Under the pieces are notes generated by a model, which did not search any database, was not told the DNA's origin, and saw nothing but the letters and a program-made list of their open reading frames with translations. This document shows, one piece after another, positions 44,612-54,239 of a stretch of 64,000 nt of DNA. Source of the DNA: Cordylochernes scorpioides (lineage: Eukaryota > Arthropoda > Arachnida > Pseudoscorpiones > Chernetidae); assembly GCA_030710605.1 (NCBI GenBank), contig CP092874.1:45844665-45908664 (forward strand). The letters run 5' to 3'. Every line of letters starts with the position of its first letter. Position 1 is the first letter of the stretch. The translations under genes and the position numbers were made by a program.

Positions 44612-44664
44612 ATTTTCTGAAAAAAGGTACTTCGGCCAGTATAAATCTTTTTATTACTTCGACG

Positions 44665-44693
44665 TTTCGACAAAAAGCTTTTGTCCTCGTCAG
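44665..44693 (-). ncRNA. hammerhead-like motif, PLE-2 left arm
   Basis: Minus strand: CTGACGA, an extra G, a 7-bp stem GACAAAA/TTTTGTC with 3-nt loop, GAAA, then CGTC. Stem III would be the self-complementary ACGT. Stem I is weak. Only the extra base departs from the canonical core. Confidence 0.5.
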
Positions 44694-45049
44694 GAGCAAA
44701 CAAAAATCAAAACATATAGCAAGGCGTTAAAAATTATTCTAAGGCTCTAAGGGCGTTCTCACGCGATATTCGAAATTTTGTACAACATCCAAAGCACGAG
44801 TCAAAAATAAATATTTAACTCACAAAGACTACGATCTTTGAAATAAAATTATGATATACATATTTATATTAAGAAATTATATAAAAAAAAATAAAAATAA
44901 TAATAACATTTAAAAGATATCACAATAGTATATATTAATCGATATCTATTATGTACAATTTATACTTACCCTTTATAACTACTTTTTTAAATTTAAAAAC
45001 AAATTGTATTGTAGCGGAATATATTCATATACATTTAAAGTTCTTTTCC

Positions 45050-47233
45050 CCATTTCCCGTGATACCCACCCCTCTAAAAATAATCTTTCTTTTTTAAATT
45101 TTATATTCCTATGAAATATCTCAAAATCATTCCAATCTGGCCTATGTCCTGAGTATAATGCATGTTCCCCAATTTTGCTTAACGCCCTTCACCCCATTAA
45201 ACCCTGTTGGTGTTCTTTAATCCTAGTCTCTAAATTACGGCCTGTTTCTCCTACATAAATTTTGTCACATTGTGTGCATTTAATTCCATAAATTACATTA
45301 TTTGGTTTTAATGTGCTTATGTTATCCTTCATTATTCTATTTCTAGTTAAAAATTCCCTTTTTGTCCCCGTACTATACCAAATATTATATATTTAAATTT
45401 TCTCAAAATTCTAGATATTTCGTTATCTATATCTCTCAAATATGGAATAATTATATTATTGCAATCATCTTTATTCCTATTTGAATTTGGCCTATCTATT
45501 TCATATCTTCTAATCCATTTGTTTGTGAAACCAACTGGATAATCAGATTGTTCTAGTTCTGCTCGAATTTTCATTATCTCTTTTTTTATAAATATCTCGG
45601 TCTGTGCATACTTGTTTGGCTCTTTGTACAAGAGATTTTATCACCTGTCTTTTATGTATCATAGGATTATTGGAATTAAAATTTAGATGTATACCACAGT
45701 CTGTTGGCTTTCTGAAAACGCTGGTTAAAATTGAACCATCTTCTTTGCGAGTTAGTCCTACATCTAAGAATGATAAAAATCCCTCCTTTTCTGTTTCAAC
45801 CGTGAATTCTATTCCTCTTTCTAAATTATTCAACATATGACCATGATTTCATTAAGATTTTCTTTGCGGATCACTGCAAAAACATCATCTATATATCGGC
45901 CCCAGATTCTTATTCCCTCAATCAAGATTGCCTTTTTATCTACTGATGCCATTACGATGTCAGCAATGATCATGCTTGTAGGGCAACCCATAGCAGTGCC
46001 GTCTTTTTGCTTGTAAAATTTATTACCATATCTGAAGTAAATATTATCTAAACATAACCTAAAGCCTTCTATCATTTCGTTGATTTCTAATCCCTTGTTT
46101 TCGCAATCTTGTCTCTTCACCTCAAAATATTCCCTTATTTCTTTTAGAGCTAGAGTTCTATTGATATTGGTGAAAAGTGATTTGACATCAAAGGATACCA
46201 TTATTTCATGGTCATTTAACTTCAAATTTTTAGCGATATCTAAAAGCTCTTTCCTATTTCTAATCTCTAACACGGAAATTTTACTTGTACTCGGTACCTG
46301 TTTTTTAAGCCAGTCCGCTAAACGTCTGGTGGGGGCCTTGAATCCTGACACAATGGGCCGTAGGGGAACTCCTTCTTTATGGATCTTTGGTAGTCCTTTG
46401 AAGAGAGGTGCGGCAACATCTTCTAGCTTCATTTTTCTTTTATCAATGTCCTTAGACTTAATGTTTTTGATGAATTTTGATATTTTGAGTTTTATCTTTT
46501 TAGTTGGGTCTTCGCGAATTTCTTCATATGTATTATTATCGTTGAGAAGGCTCTTTATCTTATCATTGTAATCTTCTTTCTTCATCACGACTGTCTTGCC
46601 TCCTTTATCTGATCTAGTTATAACTATGTCGTCCTTATTTTTTAATTTCTTTATAGCCTCCCATTCGGAGCATTTTGTCTTCTCTAACTCAAATTTATTT
46701 TGTTTTTTTGTTGTCCTTGATATAACATTTGAAATTTTGTTTCTAATATTAATTCTATCATTTTCATTCAAATTCCTAATCCCATTTTCAATGTTAGAAA
46801 TTAATCTAATGTATTCAGTTTAGAGAGGCATAGGTCTATAGTTTGACCCTTTATCAAGAAGCCTCAGCTGCTCTTCAGTTAAATCCTTCCCTGAGATGTT
46901 GCATACTCTTCTAGGATCGACCTTCTTGATTCTAGGAGCCCATCTGTCCAGTTTGTTCCTCATTGTGATCATTAGCCGTTCTTCTATTTTCTTTATCCCT
47001 CTCGGTATACTCTCTTCAAGGCTTTTTATGTAATTTTCATTTAATAATTCTGAAATAGCACTTCGCTGACTCGCCAAACATTGCCTCTGTATATGTACCA
47101 TTCTGTGAGATTCTTGGATGCGTGCCTTGACGAACTGAAGACTTGCTCTTCTAGCAATCTGTCTTCCAAAGGAAGTTCTAACCAGCGCTTTTACATTCAG
47201 GCTAGGTAATGGCATCAGTAGATAAAAAGGCAA
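45050..47233 (-). pseudogene. PLE-2 full-length RT plus GIY-YIG gene, frameshifted
   Basis: N-terminal frame 46820-47233 ends DLTEEQLRLLDKGSNYRP, a PLE hallmark. A stop at about 46820 separates it from the 313-codon RT frame (45830-46771), with TRSDKGGKTVVMKKEDY, FKGLPKIHKEGVPLRPIV, SFDVKSLFTNI, AMGCPTSMI and catalytic GRYIDDVFAV. Further shifts near 45836 and 45600 lead to KEGFLSFLDVGLTRKEDG and then a stop-ridden GIY-YIG end. The right-hand copy keeps that end open. Confidence 0.87.
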
Positions 47234-48180
47234 TCTTGATTGAGGGAATAAGAATCTTGGGCCGATATATAGATGATGTTTTTGCAGTGATCCGCAAAGA
47301 AAATCTTAATGAAATCATGGTCATGTTGAATAATTTAGAAAGAGGAATAGAATTCACGGTTGAAACAGAAAAGGAGGGATTTTTATCATTCTTAGATGTA
47401 GGACTAACTCGCAAAGAAGATGGTTCAATTTTAACCAGCGTTTTCAGAAAGCCAACAGACTGTGGTATACATCTAAATTTTAATTCCAATAATCCTATGA
47501 TACATAAAAGACAGGTGATAAAATCTCTTGTACAAAGAGCCAAACAAGTATGCACAGACCGAGATATTTATAAAAAAAGAGATAATGAAAATTCGAGCAG
47601 AACTAGAACAATCTGATTATCCAGTTGGTTTCACAAACAAATGGATTAGAAGATATGAAATAGATAGGCCAAATTCAAATAGGAATAAAGATGATTGCAA
47701 TAATATAATTATTCCATATTTGAGAGATATAGATAACGAAATATCTAGAATTTTGAGAAAATTTAAATATATAATATTTGGTATAGTACGGGGACAAAAA
47801 GGGAATTTTTAACTAGAAATAGAATAATGAAGGATAACATAGGCACATTAAAACCAAATAATGTAATTTATGGAATTAAATGCACACAATGTGACAAAAT
47901 TTATGTAGGAGAAACAGGCCGTAATTTAGAGACTAGGATTAAAGAACACCAACAGGGTTTAATGGGGAGAAGGGCGTTAAGCAAAATTGGGGAACATGCA
48001 TTATATTCAGGACATAGGCCAGATTGGAATGATATTGAGATATTTCATAGGAATATAAAATTTAAAAAAGAAAGATTATTTTTAGAGGGGTGGGTATCAC
48101 GGGAAATGGGGAAAAGAACTTTAAATGTATATGAAGATATTCCGCTACAATACAATTTGTTTTTAAATTTAAAAAAGTAG
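47209..48180 (+). pseudogene. PLE-2 5'-truncated copy: RT end plus GIY-YIG
   Basis: It begins at DKKAILIEGIRILGRYIDDV in RT, runs to 47616, shifts to 47528-47812, and shifts again to an open 117-codon GIY-YIG frame at 47827-48180 (VIYGIKCTQCDKIYVGETGR, LETRIKEHQQG, ALYSGHRPDWNDI). It is joined head-to-head with the minus copy at about 47207. Confidence 0.87.
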
Positions 48181-48471
48181 TTATAAAGGGTAAGTATAAA
48201 TTGTACATAATAGATATCGATTAATATATACTATTGTGAAATCTTTTAAATGTTATTATTATTTTTTTATATTTATTTTTGTTTATAATTTCTTAATATA
48301 AATATGTATATCATAATTTTATTTCAAAGATCGTAGTCTTTGTGAGTTAAATATTTATTTTTGACTCGTTCTTTGGATGTTGTACAAAATTTCGAATATC
48401 GCGTGAGAACGCCCTTAGAGCCTTGGAATAATTTTTAACGCCTTGCTATATGTTTTGATTTTTGTTTGCTC

Positions 48472-48504
48472 CTGACGAGGACAAAAGTTTTTTGTCGAAA
48501 CGTC
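48472..48504 (+). ncRNA. hammerhead-like motif, PLE-2 right arm
   Basis: CTGACGA at 48472-48478, an extra G, GACAAAA/TTTTGTC stem, GAAA at 48497-48500, then CGTC. Stem I has three pairs (CTC with GAG). Twin of 44665-44693. Confidence 0.5.
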
Positions 48505-48585
48505 GAGGTAATAAAAAGATTTATACTGGCCGAAGTACCTTTTTTCAAGAAATATGAATGCCGCCAGGCAGCCTCTATCTTCACG

Positions 48586-49060
48586 TTAATCAAAGATGTC
48601 AACAGGAAGGAGAAAGGGTGACTGACTTTATCACAGCACTGCGTAGCCTAGCCGAGCACTGCAATTTTGGGGCGTTATATGATGAGTTGATTAGGGACAG
48701 GATAGTTGTTGGAGTAAGAGATAGAGCGTTGTCTGAAAGAATGCAACTTGATACAGACTTGACCTTAGTGAAAGCCACACAGATGGCAAAACAATTAGAA
48801 AGTGTCAAAGAACAGCAGTCTAGCCTTTACCAACAAAATATTGTAGATCAAATAAAGAAAATGCCTAATCACATAAAATAGTCCAAAAAGCAAGAGTCAG
48901 AAATAAGACAATTTAAGTCAAACCAGTCAGGAAGATCATCACGTGGATGCACCAGGTGTGGCAATGCAAATAGCCATGATTGGAAAAATTGCCCAGCCAT
49001 GAACTCGTATTGTAATAAATGCAAGAGAAGAGGCCATTATGCCAAAGTTTGCAGATCAGT
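48586..49060 (+). pseudogene. TE-G gag, last piece with two zinc knuckles
   Basis: RCQQEGERVTDFITALRSL and HCNFGALYDELIRDRIVVGV, then LTLVKATQMAKQLE, as in Mag-like gypsy gag. A stop lies at 48879. Two knuckles follow: CTRCGNANSHDWKNC and CNKCKRRGHYAKVC (48945-49050). Confidence 0.82.
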
Positions 49061-49985
49061 AGCCATATATGAAGTAAAATCAGAGATAACTTTTCTGGGA
49101 TCTGTAGAAATTGAATCGTCTAAGAAATGGGTAGTACCAATAAAGGTAAACAATAGACGAATTAAATTTAAAATTGACACGGAAGCTGATGTCAACGTGC
49201 TCCCCTTTCAACAATATTGTCAAAGTTTCCAAAGAATAAAATTAGAAAAATCGGATAAAATATTACAAGGTCCGAATGGAATACCCTTGAAAACAGTTGG
49301 AATGATCCACGTGATACTTCAAGATAAAGGCCAGCACTTAAACTCGAAAATATACATTGTTGATAAACTGAAACAACCACTTCTCTCTAGGGAGACAAGC
49401 GAGAAATTAAATATTGTGAGAATGATTCAGCAATTATCACCCAAGCATGAAGCTTTGATGCCCTCTGAATTCCCGATCAGACCTTGGCAAAAAGTCGGAA
49501 TGGACCTCTTTTACCTAAATGGGAGATGGTACCTAATTGTTTGTGATTATTATTCCAGGTACCCAGAAATATCACTTTTACAAAATCTAACTGCTCAAGA
49601 AGTGATAAGCCGTCTTAAATCTATATTTGCTAGGCACGGAATGCCTGAAACAGTTAGAAGCGATAATGGACCCCAATTCCAAAAGGTTCTTGGGTCCAAA
49701 TTTTCAAGATTTTCGAAGGAATGGTCTTTCAAGCACATCACCTCCAGCCCGAGATTCCCTCAAAGCAATGGATTTATTGAAGCAATCATTAAGAACATAA
49801 AACAAAGTCTTAAGAAAGAAGAAAATTGCTACCTGACTCTTCAAGCATATAGAACGATGCCCCTGGAAAATGGGTATAGTTCAGCCGAACTATTAATGGG
49901 ACGACGCCTTAGGACCTCGGTTCCCGCTATAGAGTCATCACAGATGCCAAGATACTTGGACTCCAAAGCCTTGCAAGAAAGATAG
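49061..49985 (+). pseudogene. TE-G protease fused to integrase, RT/RNase H deleted
   Basis: The 328-codon frame (from 48999) holds the protease FKIDTEADVNVLP near 49170, where DTGA is usual, so Gly is lost. Near 49425 NIVRMIQQLS is followed directly by KHEALMPSEFPIRPWQKVG, the segment before the integrase core. Hence about 2 kb of RT and RNase H is gone without a frame break. Integrase has GMDLF, RSDNGPQF and FPQSNGFIEAIIK, so the catalytic acids are kept. It ends at a stop at 49983. Confidence 0.83.
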
Positions 49986-49994
49986 AAAAGGAGG

Positions 49995-50528
49995 ATGATC
50001 AACCAGAAGCGTCTATATGATAAACGACATGACGTACATAGCTTGCCTCAGCTTCAACAGGGAGACAGCGTTTGGATTAGAGATCAAAAGGTAGAAGGGA
50101 AAGTTCTACACAAATCCCAAGAACCTCGCTCCTATTGGGTACAAACTCCTCAAGGAAAAGTTGGGCGAAACAGGCTTCACCTCACACGCCTGCCAACTAC
50201 GGAAAGTACCATGGATGCTCCTGAAGATAGTCGGCGGCAGGAGCTGAGGAATGAGGAGGCCCCCCTTCGATATCAACCGGGCAAGCAAGGAAATGCAAGG
50301 ACAACCAGGACCAGAAGACCGAGGAGGATTGCCCGACATCAAAAAGCTCACCTACAAGAGAAGGAAGGACGCGGAGTGAAAACCAAGACCAGGATCAAGA
50401 GAGGAATGAGGAGCCCCCCCCCCTTCGACATCAACCAGGCAAGCAAGGAAATGCAAGGTCAACCAGGACCAGGAGGATTGCCCGACATCAAAAACCTCAC
50501 CTACAAGAGAAGGAAGGACGCGGAGTGA
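49995..50528 (+). pseudogene. TE-G integrase C-terminus with repeated basic tail
   Basis: RLYDKRHDVHSLPQLQQGDS and VWIRDQKVEGKV fit the gypsy integrase end. The last half is Arg/Lys/Pro-rich, encoded by a minisatellite. It continues 49061-49985 after one stop. Confidence 0.72.
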
Positions 50529-50570
50529 AAACCAAGACCAGGATCAAGAGAGGAGCCTCCCTTCAACGCC
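50249..50570 (+). repeat. minisatellite in TE-G 3' coding end
   Basis: A unit of about 150 bp (GAGGAGGCCCCCC, then TCAACCGGGCAAGCAAGG, AACCAAGACCAGGATCAAG) occurs about twice, with a third start near 50555. Confidence 0.8.
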
Positions 50571-50640
50571 AGTAGTGCAGACAAGATATGGAAGGGTGGT
50601 CAAGAAACCTCGAAGATTCTTGTAAAAGTAAGAGAGGAGA

Positions 50641-50805
50641 TGTGCAGAGTATTAGGCTCAGAGATTGGGAGCTCTGAGAAGAAAAGGAATAAGACTCTAC
50701 TATTAGTATTCGATTCTGTTCTATTCTATTCTATTCCATACATTTAGATAGTTATTAAAATAATTTGTTTAGCCAAGCTGGTATTTTGTCCTGACTGACA
50801 ACATA
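50641..50805 (+). repeat. TE-G 3' LTR
   Basis: TGTGCAGAGTATTAGG to ACAACATA, preceded by purine-rich AGAGAGGAGA. Partner of 38496-38660. Confidence 0.87.
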
Positions 50806-51948
50806 TTTGCCATTATGATCCCTTAGGACGACCTTGGTTGTTAGTGGTTCCAAAGTCCTTACGTTTGGAGGTGCTTAGATCATTTCATGACGCCCCTACT
50901 GCCGGACATCTAGGGTTTGCCAAAACGTATGTCAGGATACGCAGACGATTTTTTTGGCCAGGTCTCTTCAGAAGTGTTCGAAATTATGTTGGACATTGCA
51001 GAGAATGCCAACGGCGCAAAAGCACACCTCAACTACCACCTGGAAATCTTAAACCCATAATCCCCTCCTCAATTCCCTTCCAGAAAATAGGTATAGACTT
51101 GTTGGGTAGATTCCCTTTGTCTAGAGATGACAACCGTTGGGTGATCGTTTGCACTGATTACCTTACAAAGTACGCAATAACGAAAGCCCTGCCGACCGGA
51201 AGAGTTGTGGAAATATCAAAGTTTATATTGAACGATATTAACCTCAAGCACGGAGCTCCTAGAGAAATGATAACGGACCGAGGACACTCGTTTCATTCGA
51301 AGCTCGTAAACGAACTAGCTAAGATGTATGAAATGTCGCAGCTCTTTACAACGGCCTATCACCCACAGACCAACGGACTAACCGAGAGATTAAATAAGAC
51401 CCTAGGAGACATGTTATCGATACGTTGACGTGGAGCAGAAGAATTGGGACTCTATTTTACCGTTCGTTACTTTCGCATATAATACGGCTAAACAAAAAAT
51501 CACTAGATTTTCACCGTTCTATTTAGTTAAAGGACGAGAGGAGGAAACAATGCTAGACACTCTATTACCCTATCAGCCAGATTATGAAAACGACGAATAT
51601 CTAAGCCAGTTAATTATAGACGCTGAAGACGCCCGACTGCTAGCCCGCTTACACACCCTTAGAACTCAGGACGTTAATAAGAGACGGTACGAATCAAGAT
51701 ATAGGCCTGTCTATTACAACGTCGGCGACCTTATCTGGATCTTCACACCCGTGCGTAAAGTCGGTTTATCCGAGAAGCTTTTAAAAAAATATTTCGGTCC
51801 ATACAAGATAACTAAAAAGATTTAGGACGTTAACTATGAAGTAATGACAGTGGACGAATCTAGCAGGAGGAAGAGGTCCAAAGATGTAGTTCATGTTTTG
51901 CGGATGAAGCCCTACAAAGATCCTGGACAACAGAACAATGTCGTTTAA
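50806..51948 (+). pseudogene. Gypsy-2 integrase
   Basis: After TE-G, the sequence resumes with YDPLGRPWLLVVPKSLRLEV, an HHCC zinc module (SFHDAPTAGHLGFAKTY to CRECQRRK), and the core GIDLLGRFP, ITDRGHSFHSKL and HPQTNGLTERLNKTLG, which gives all three acidic residues. A stop at 51426 precedes 51430-51825 (FAYNTAKQKITRFSPFYLV, LIWIFTPVRKVGLSEKLL). The frame continues weakly to a stop at about 51946. Confidence 0.86.
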
Positions 51949-52029
51949 ATATACGGACTTCCTCTATATTTCCTAAGTAAAAAGAAAAAAAAAAAACATC
52001 GGGACGCTGTTCTCCTGGGAAAGGAAATC

Positions 52030-52723
52030 TGTTACGAAATTGGTTTTATGTAAATCAAATGTCTCTATTATTAAATATATAAATGTGGTAACCGAAGGAC
52101 AAACCAGTAGTAACCGAGAGGGACAGTCAGGGCGTGGAGAGTTTTCCAGTATCTCTCTGCAACTTGGAGGACCTTTAACAGTTCTCAAAGAGTTCAGGCA
52201 GTCGTGGTCGAGGCAGAGTGGAAAGCTTGGGAATATCCACACACAAAAAACGAAGTTACGAGAATTTGGACTTTGAACGGATGCAAAGTGCGAGGGGCGT
52301 CTGCGATATTCTGCACCCTTTGACCTTGATGGTAACGACTTGCCAAATTCCTCTTTAGGGTTGTTGGATTTCTATCTCGACCTCTTTCTTAGCTCAGCTC
52401 TTAATCTATTACATGGTTTTATTTATTCATCCTCGGTTTGTACAAAGTACATTACATATGGTGATGCAATGACACATGTCAATCATGCGTATAATTATTT
52501 ATAGATGTGTTTCTATATACAACATGACAATCTTGTTATAAGTATTATACAATATGGGGTTGTTGGTTTAAATTACCATATAAATACTTTTTATGTTTAA
52601 TGTTATATAAGGAAGATATGTAAATTCTGTAACTGATTTTTTTATTTCTAGTTTTGTTGTGAGGGAAACATCACTCACAAAGTGAATCAAATGATTAATA
52701 AAATTCTCATTAAAGTTGTGTTA
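52030..52723 (+). repeat. Gypsy-2 3' LTR, split by a solo-LTR-like insertion
   Basis: Halves 52030-52083 and 52579-52723 match the 5' LTR. The right end (GTGTTAA) is slightly diverged, so its limit is uncertain by a few bases. Confidence 0.8.
52084..52578. mobile_element. solo-LTR-like insertion in Gypsy-2 3' LTR
   Basis: 495 bp from TGTGGTAACC to AATTACCA, flanked by TATAAA on both sides (52078-52083 and 52579-52584). The Gypsy-2 5' LTR lacks it, proving an insertion. TG…CA ends and a 6-bp duplication fit a solo LTR. No coding sequence. Confidence 0.65.
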
Positions 52724-52808
52724 ATTTGCGCACAAAAGGATTAGAATCCATGTGAAATAAATCGTCTATCTATTATTATTAGCATTAATAATACATTTAA
52801 TAAATGTA

Positions 52809-53481
52809 AAACTATTTTAGAGGCGTATTATTCTTTTTAAAATAAAACAATTTCTACTGTCCTTACTGCGATGAAAAAATTAAAGGGAGGGCCTGGCTCA
52901 TCAGTGGTGAACCCTCCCAGCGGTTTCGCCAGTTTAATCTACCATACCGCTGTTATATTGCATTTTTGGAACTTCCTTTTATAGGTGACCGTTGTAAGAA
53001 TCTTGGAATGGGTATTTTAGAAGAATTATGGACATAAGCTTTTAGGACAGCAGAATTAAATATAATTATAAATATATAATATGCTTCGAGCAATCGCTCT
53101 TCCGCAAATATCAAATTGTGTCTTTTATTAGACACAATTTGATATTTGCGGAAGAGCGATTGCTCGAAGCATATTATATATTTATAATTATATTTAATTC
53201 TGCTGTCCTAAAAGCTTATGTCCATAATTCTTCTAAAATACCCATTCCAAGATTCTTACAACGGTCACCTATAAAAGGAAGTTCCAAAAATGCAATATAA
53301 CAGCGGTATGGTAGATTAAACTGGCGAAACCGCTGGGAGGGTTCACCACTGATGAGCCAGGCCCTCCCTTTAATTTTTTCATCGCAGTAAGGACAGTAGA
53401 AATTGTTTTATTTTAAAAAGAATAATACGCCTCTAAAATAGTTTTATAATTTGATAACAGATGGCGCTCTAGTACATCGTA
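52809..53481 (+). mobile_element. 673-bp palindromic insertion with 16-bp TSD
   Basis: ACATTTAATAAATGTA at 52793-52808 recurs at 53482-53497. Two arms of about 318 bp are near-perfect inverted repeats centred near 53126. A 36-nt tail (53446-53481) follows on the right. A 60-codon frame appears on both strands only because the arms are identical. No protein is recognised. A related single arm lies at 29482-29571. Confidence 0.85.
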
Positions 53482-53785
53482 ACATTTAATAAATGTATCA
53501 AAACTGCTATAGCTTATTTGTGGATCTAAATTTGCGAGGTTTACCCAAAGAGGATCAAATAAATGCATTGGATTGATGCATTTTAATGCATTCAGCAAAG
53601 AAGAGAGAGATGTTTTCATCTCAGATATATATATTAAAAATAAATAAAATATATCCTGACCCAAAGCACCTGTGTTTTCAGATGGCAGAGCACCATCTAG
53701 TGGAACAGAAATCAACTGAACATTGATTTAACCTGTTACCTGATATTTTGCCAACCCAATTGCTTGATAAATCAAGAAAAGCCAT

Positions 53786-53825
53786 CCACGAACGCGTTTC
53801 GCGCTGTTGGCGCTCGTCAGCGTGG
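53786..53825 (-). ncRNA. hammerhead ribozyme motif, complete canonical core
   Basis: Read on the minus strand: stem I CCACG pairs with CGTGG (5 bp). The core is CTGACGA (fits CUGANGA). Stem II is GCGC/GCGC with loop CAACA, followed by GAAA, then CGCGTT. The base before the cleavage point is U, which is permitted. Stem III is the self-complementary ACGCGT without a loop, as in PLE and retrozyme hammerheads thought to cleave as dimers. Nothing in the core is missing. Confidence 0.75.
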
Positions 53826-53955
53826 AGCAGGCTGTACCACTGCGACCAAAAAGATTTTTGGTCCCAGAGGCTTCTTGAGAAACCAAGAAATGGGTATTTA
53901 AGGTCAAAATTGCGTGATTACGCTTAACACTTGAAAAAATAATAGAAAAAATACC

Positions 53956-53990
53956 CTGACGGGCGCCAACAGCGCGAAACGCGTTCGTGG
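53956..53990 (+). ncRNA. hammerhead motif, degraded twin
   Basis: CTGACGG (last core A changed to G), GCGC/GCGC stem II with loop CAACA, GAAA, CGCGTT, CGTGG. The 5' strand of stem I is lost (CCACG replaced by ATACC). Confidence 0.55.
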
Positions 53991-54239
53991 ATCGCTTTTC
54001 TTGATTTATCGAGAAATTGGGTTGGTCAAATATCAGGGAAAAAGTTAAATCAATGTTTAATTGATTTATATTCCACTAGATGGTGCTCTGCCATCTAAAA
54101 AGCACATGTGCTTTTGGTCAGGATGTGCCTTCTTTATTCTTAATATCAACTCCTGACCTTTTTATTTTTTTCAATTGTTTTTTCATACATATATATGAAA
54201 ATATTTTACCAGGACGAAGTTGATCTATAAAAGCATAGG

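Larger units (their letters stand above)
44612..48585 (-). mobile_element. PLE-2: Penelope-like inverted partial dimer inside TE-G gag
   Basis: TTAATTAAAGAT (44600-44611) and TTAATCAAAGAT (48586-48597) flank it. TE-G gag reads ARFN then NQRCQQEGERV across it. The left half (44612 to about 47207) is a full-length minus copy. The right half (about 47208 to 48554) is a plus copy starting inside RT. A tail of about 31 nt ends the right side. Arms are near identical and each carries a hammerhead-like motif. Confidence 0.9.
38496..50805 (+). mobile_element. TE-G: RT-less gypsy derivative, itself invaded twice
   Basis: 165-bp LTRs at both ends and an exact 5-bp duplication TTTGC (38491-38495 and 50806-50810). 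The internal part holds a tandem-repeat leader, gag, protease and integrase. RT and RNase H are absent, with protease passing straight into integrase near 49425. BEL-2 and PLE-2 lie inside gag. Without guests TE-G is about 3.4 kb. LTRs are about 93% identical by hand. Confidence 0.87.
34709..52723 (+). mobile_element. Gypsy-2: LTR element opened by nested insertions
   Basis: 5' LTR at 34709-34914, 3' LTR at 52030-52723. Gag, PR, RT and RNase H lie at 34970-38495 and integrase at 50806-51948. The gap is TE-G (38496-50805, exact 5-bp duplication TTTGC). The flanking 5-mers AATAT and AATTT may be a decayed target duplication. Without its guests the element is about 5.2 kb, normal for gypsy. Gag and integrase are the best preserved parts. 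Confidence 0.87.
53633..54185 (-). mobile_element. palindromic hammerhead element, copy B
   Basis: Inverted arms run outwards from a centre near 53890 to CCTGACC at about 53655 and GGTCAGG at about 54120, sharing AGATGGCAGAGCACCATCTA. The ends resemble copy A at 32520 (AGGATGTGCCTTCTTTATTC here, AGGATATGCCTTTTT there). Each arm has a hammerhead unit. A tail probably follows the right arm. The target duplication is unclear (TTTTCAT plus AT repeats on both sides). Confidence 0.75.

Noticed and set aside
52953..53300. Two identical 60-codon frames on opposite strands
   Set aside because: They are a direct result of the palindrome and have no protein signature.
53321..53360. CTGGC-GAAA followed by CTGATGA-GCCAG, like a permuted hammerhead in the 52.8-kb palindrome
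   Set aside because: Stem II and a short stem III can be drawn, but only five bases remain for stem I, so no complete fold is possible. Kept as a coincidence unless a model search says otherwise.
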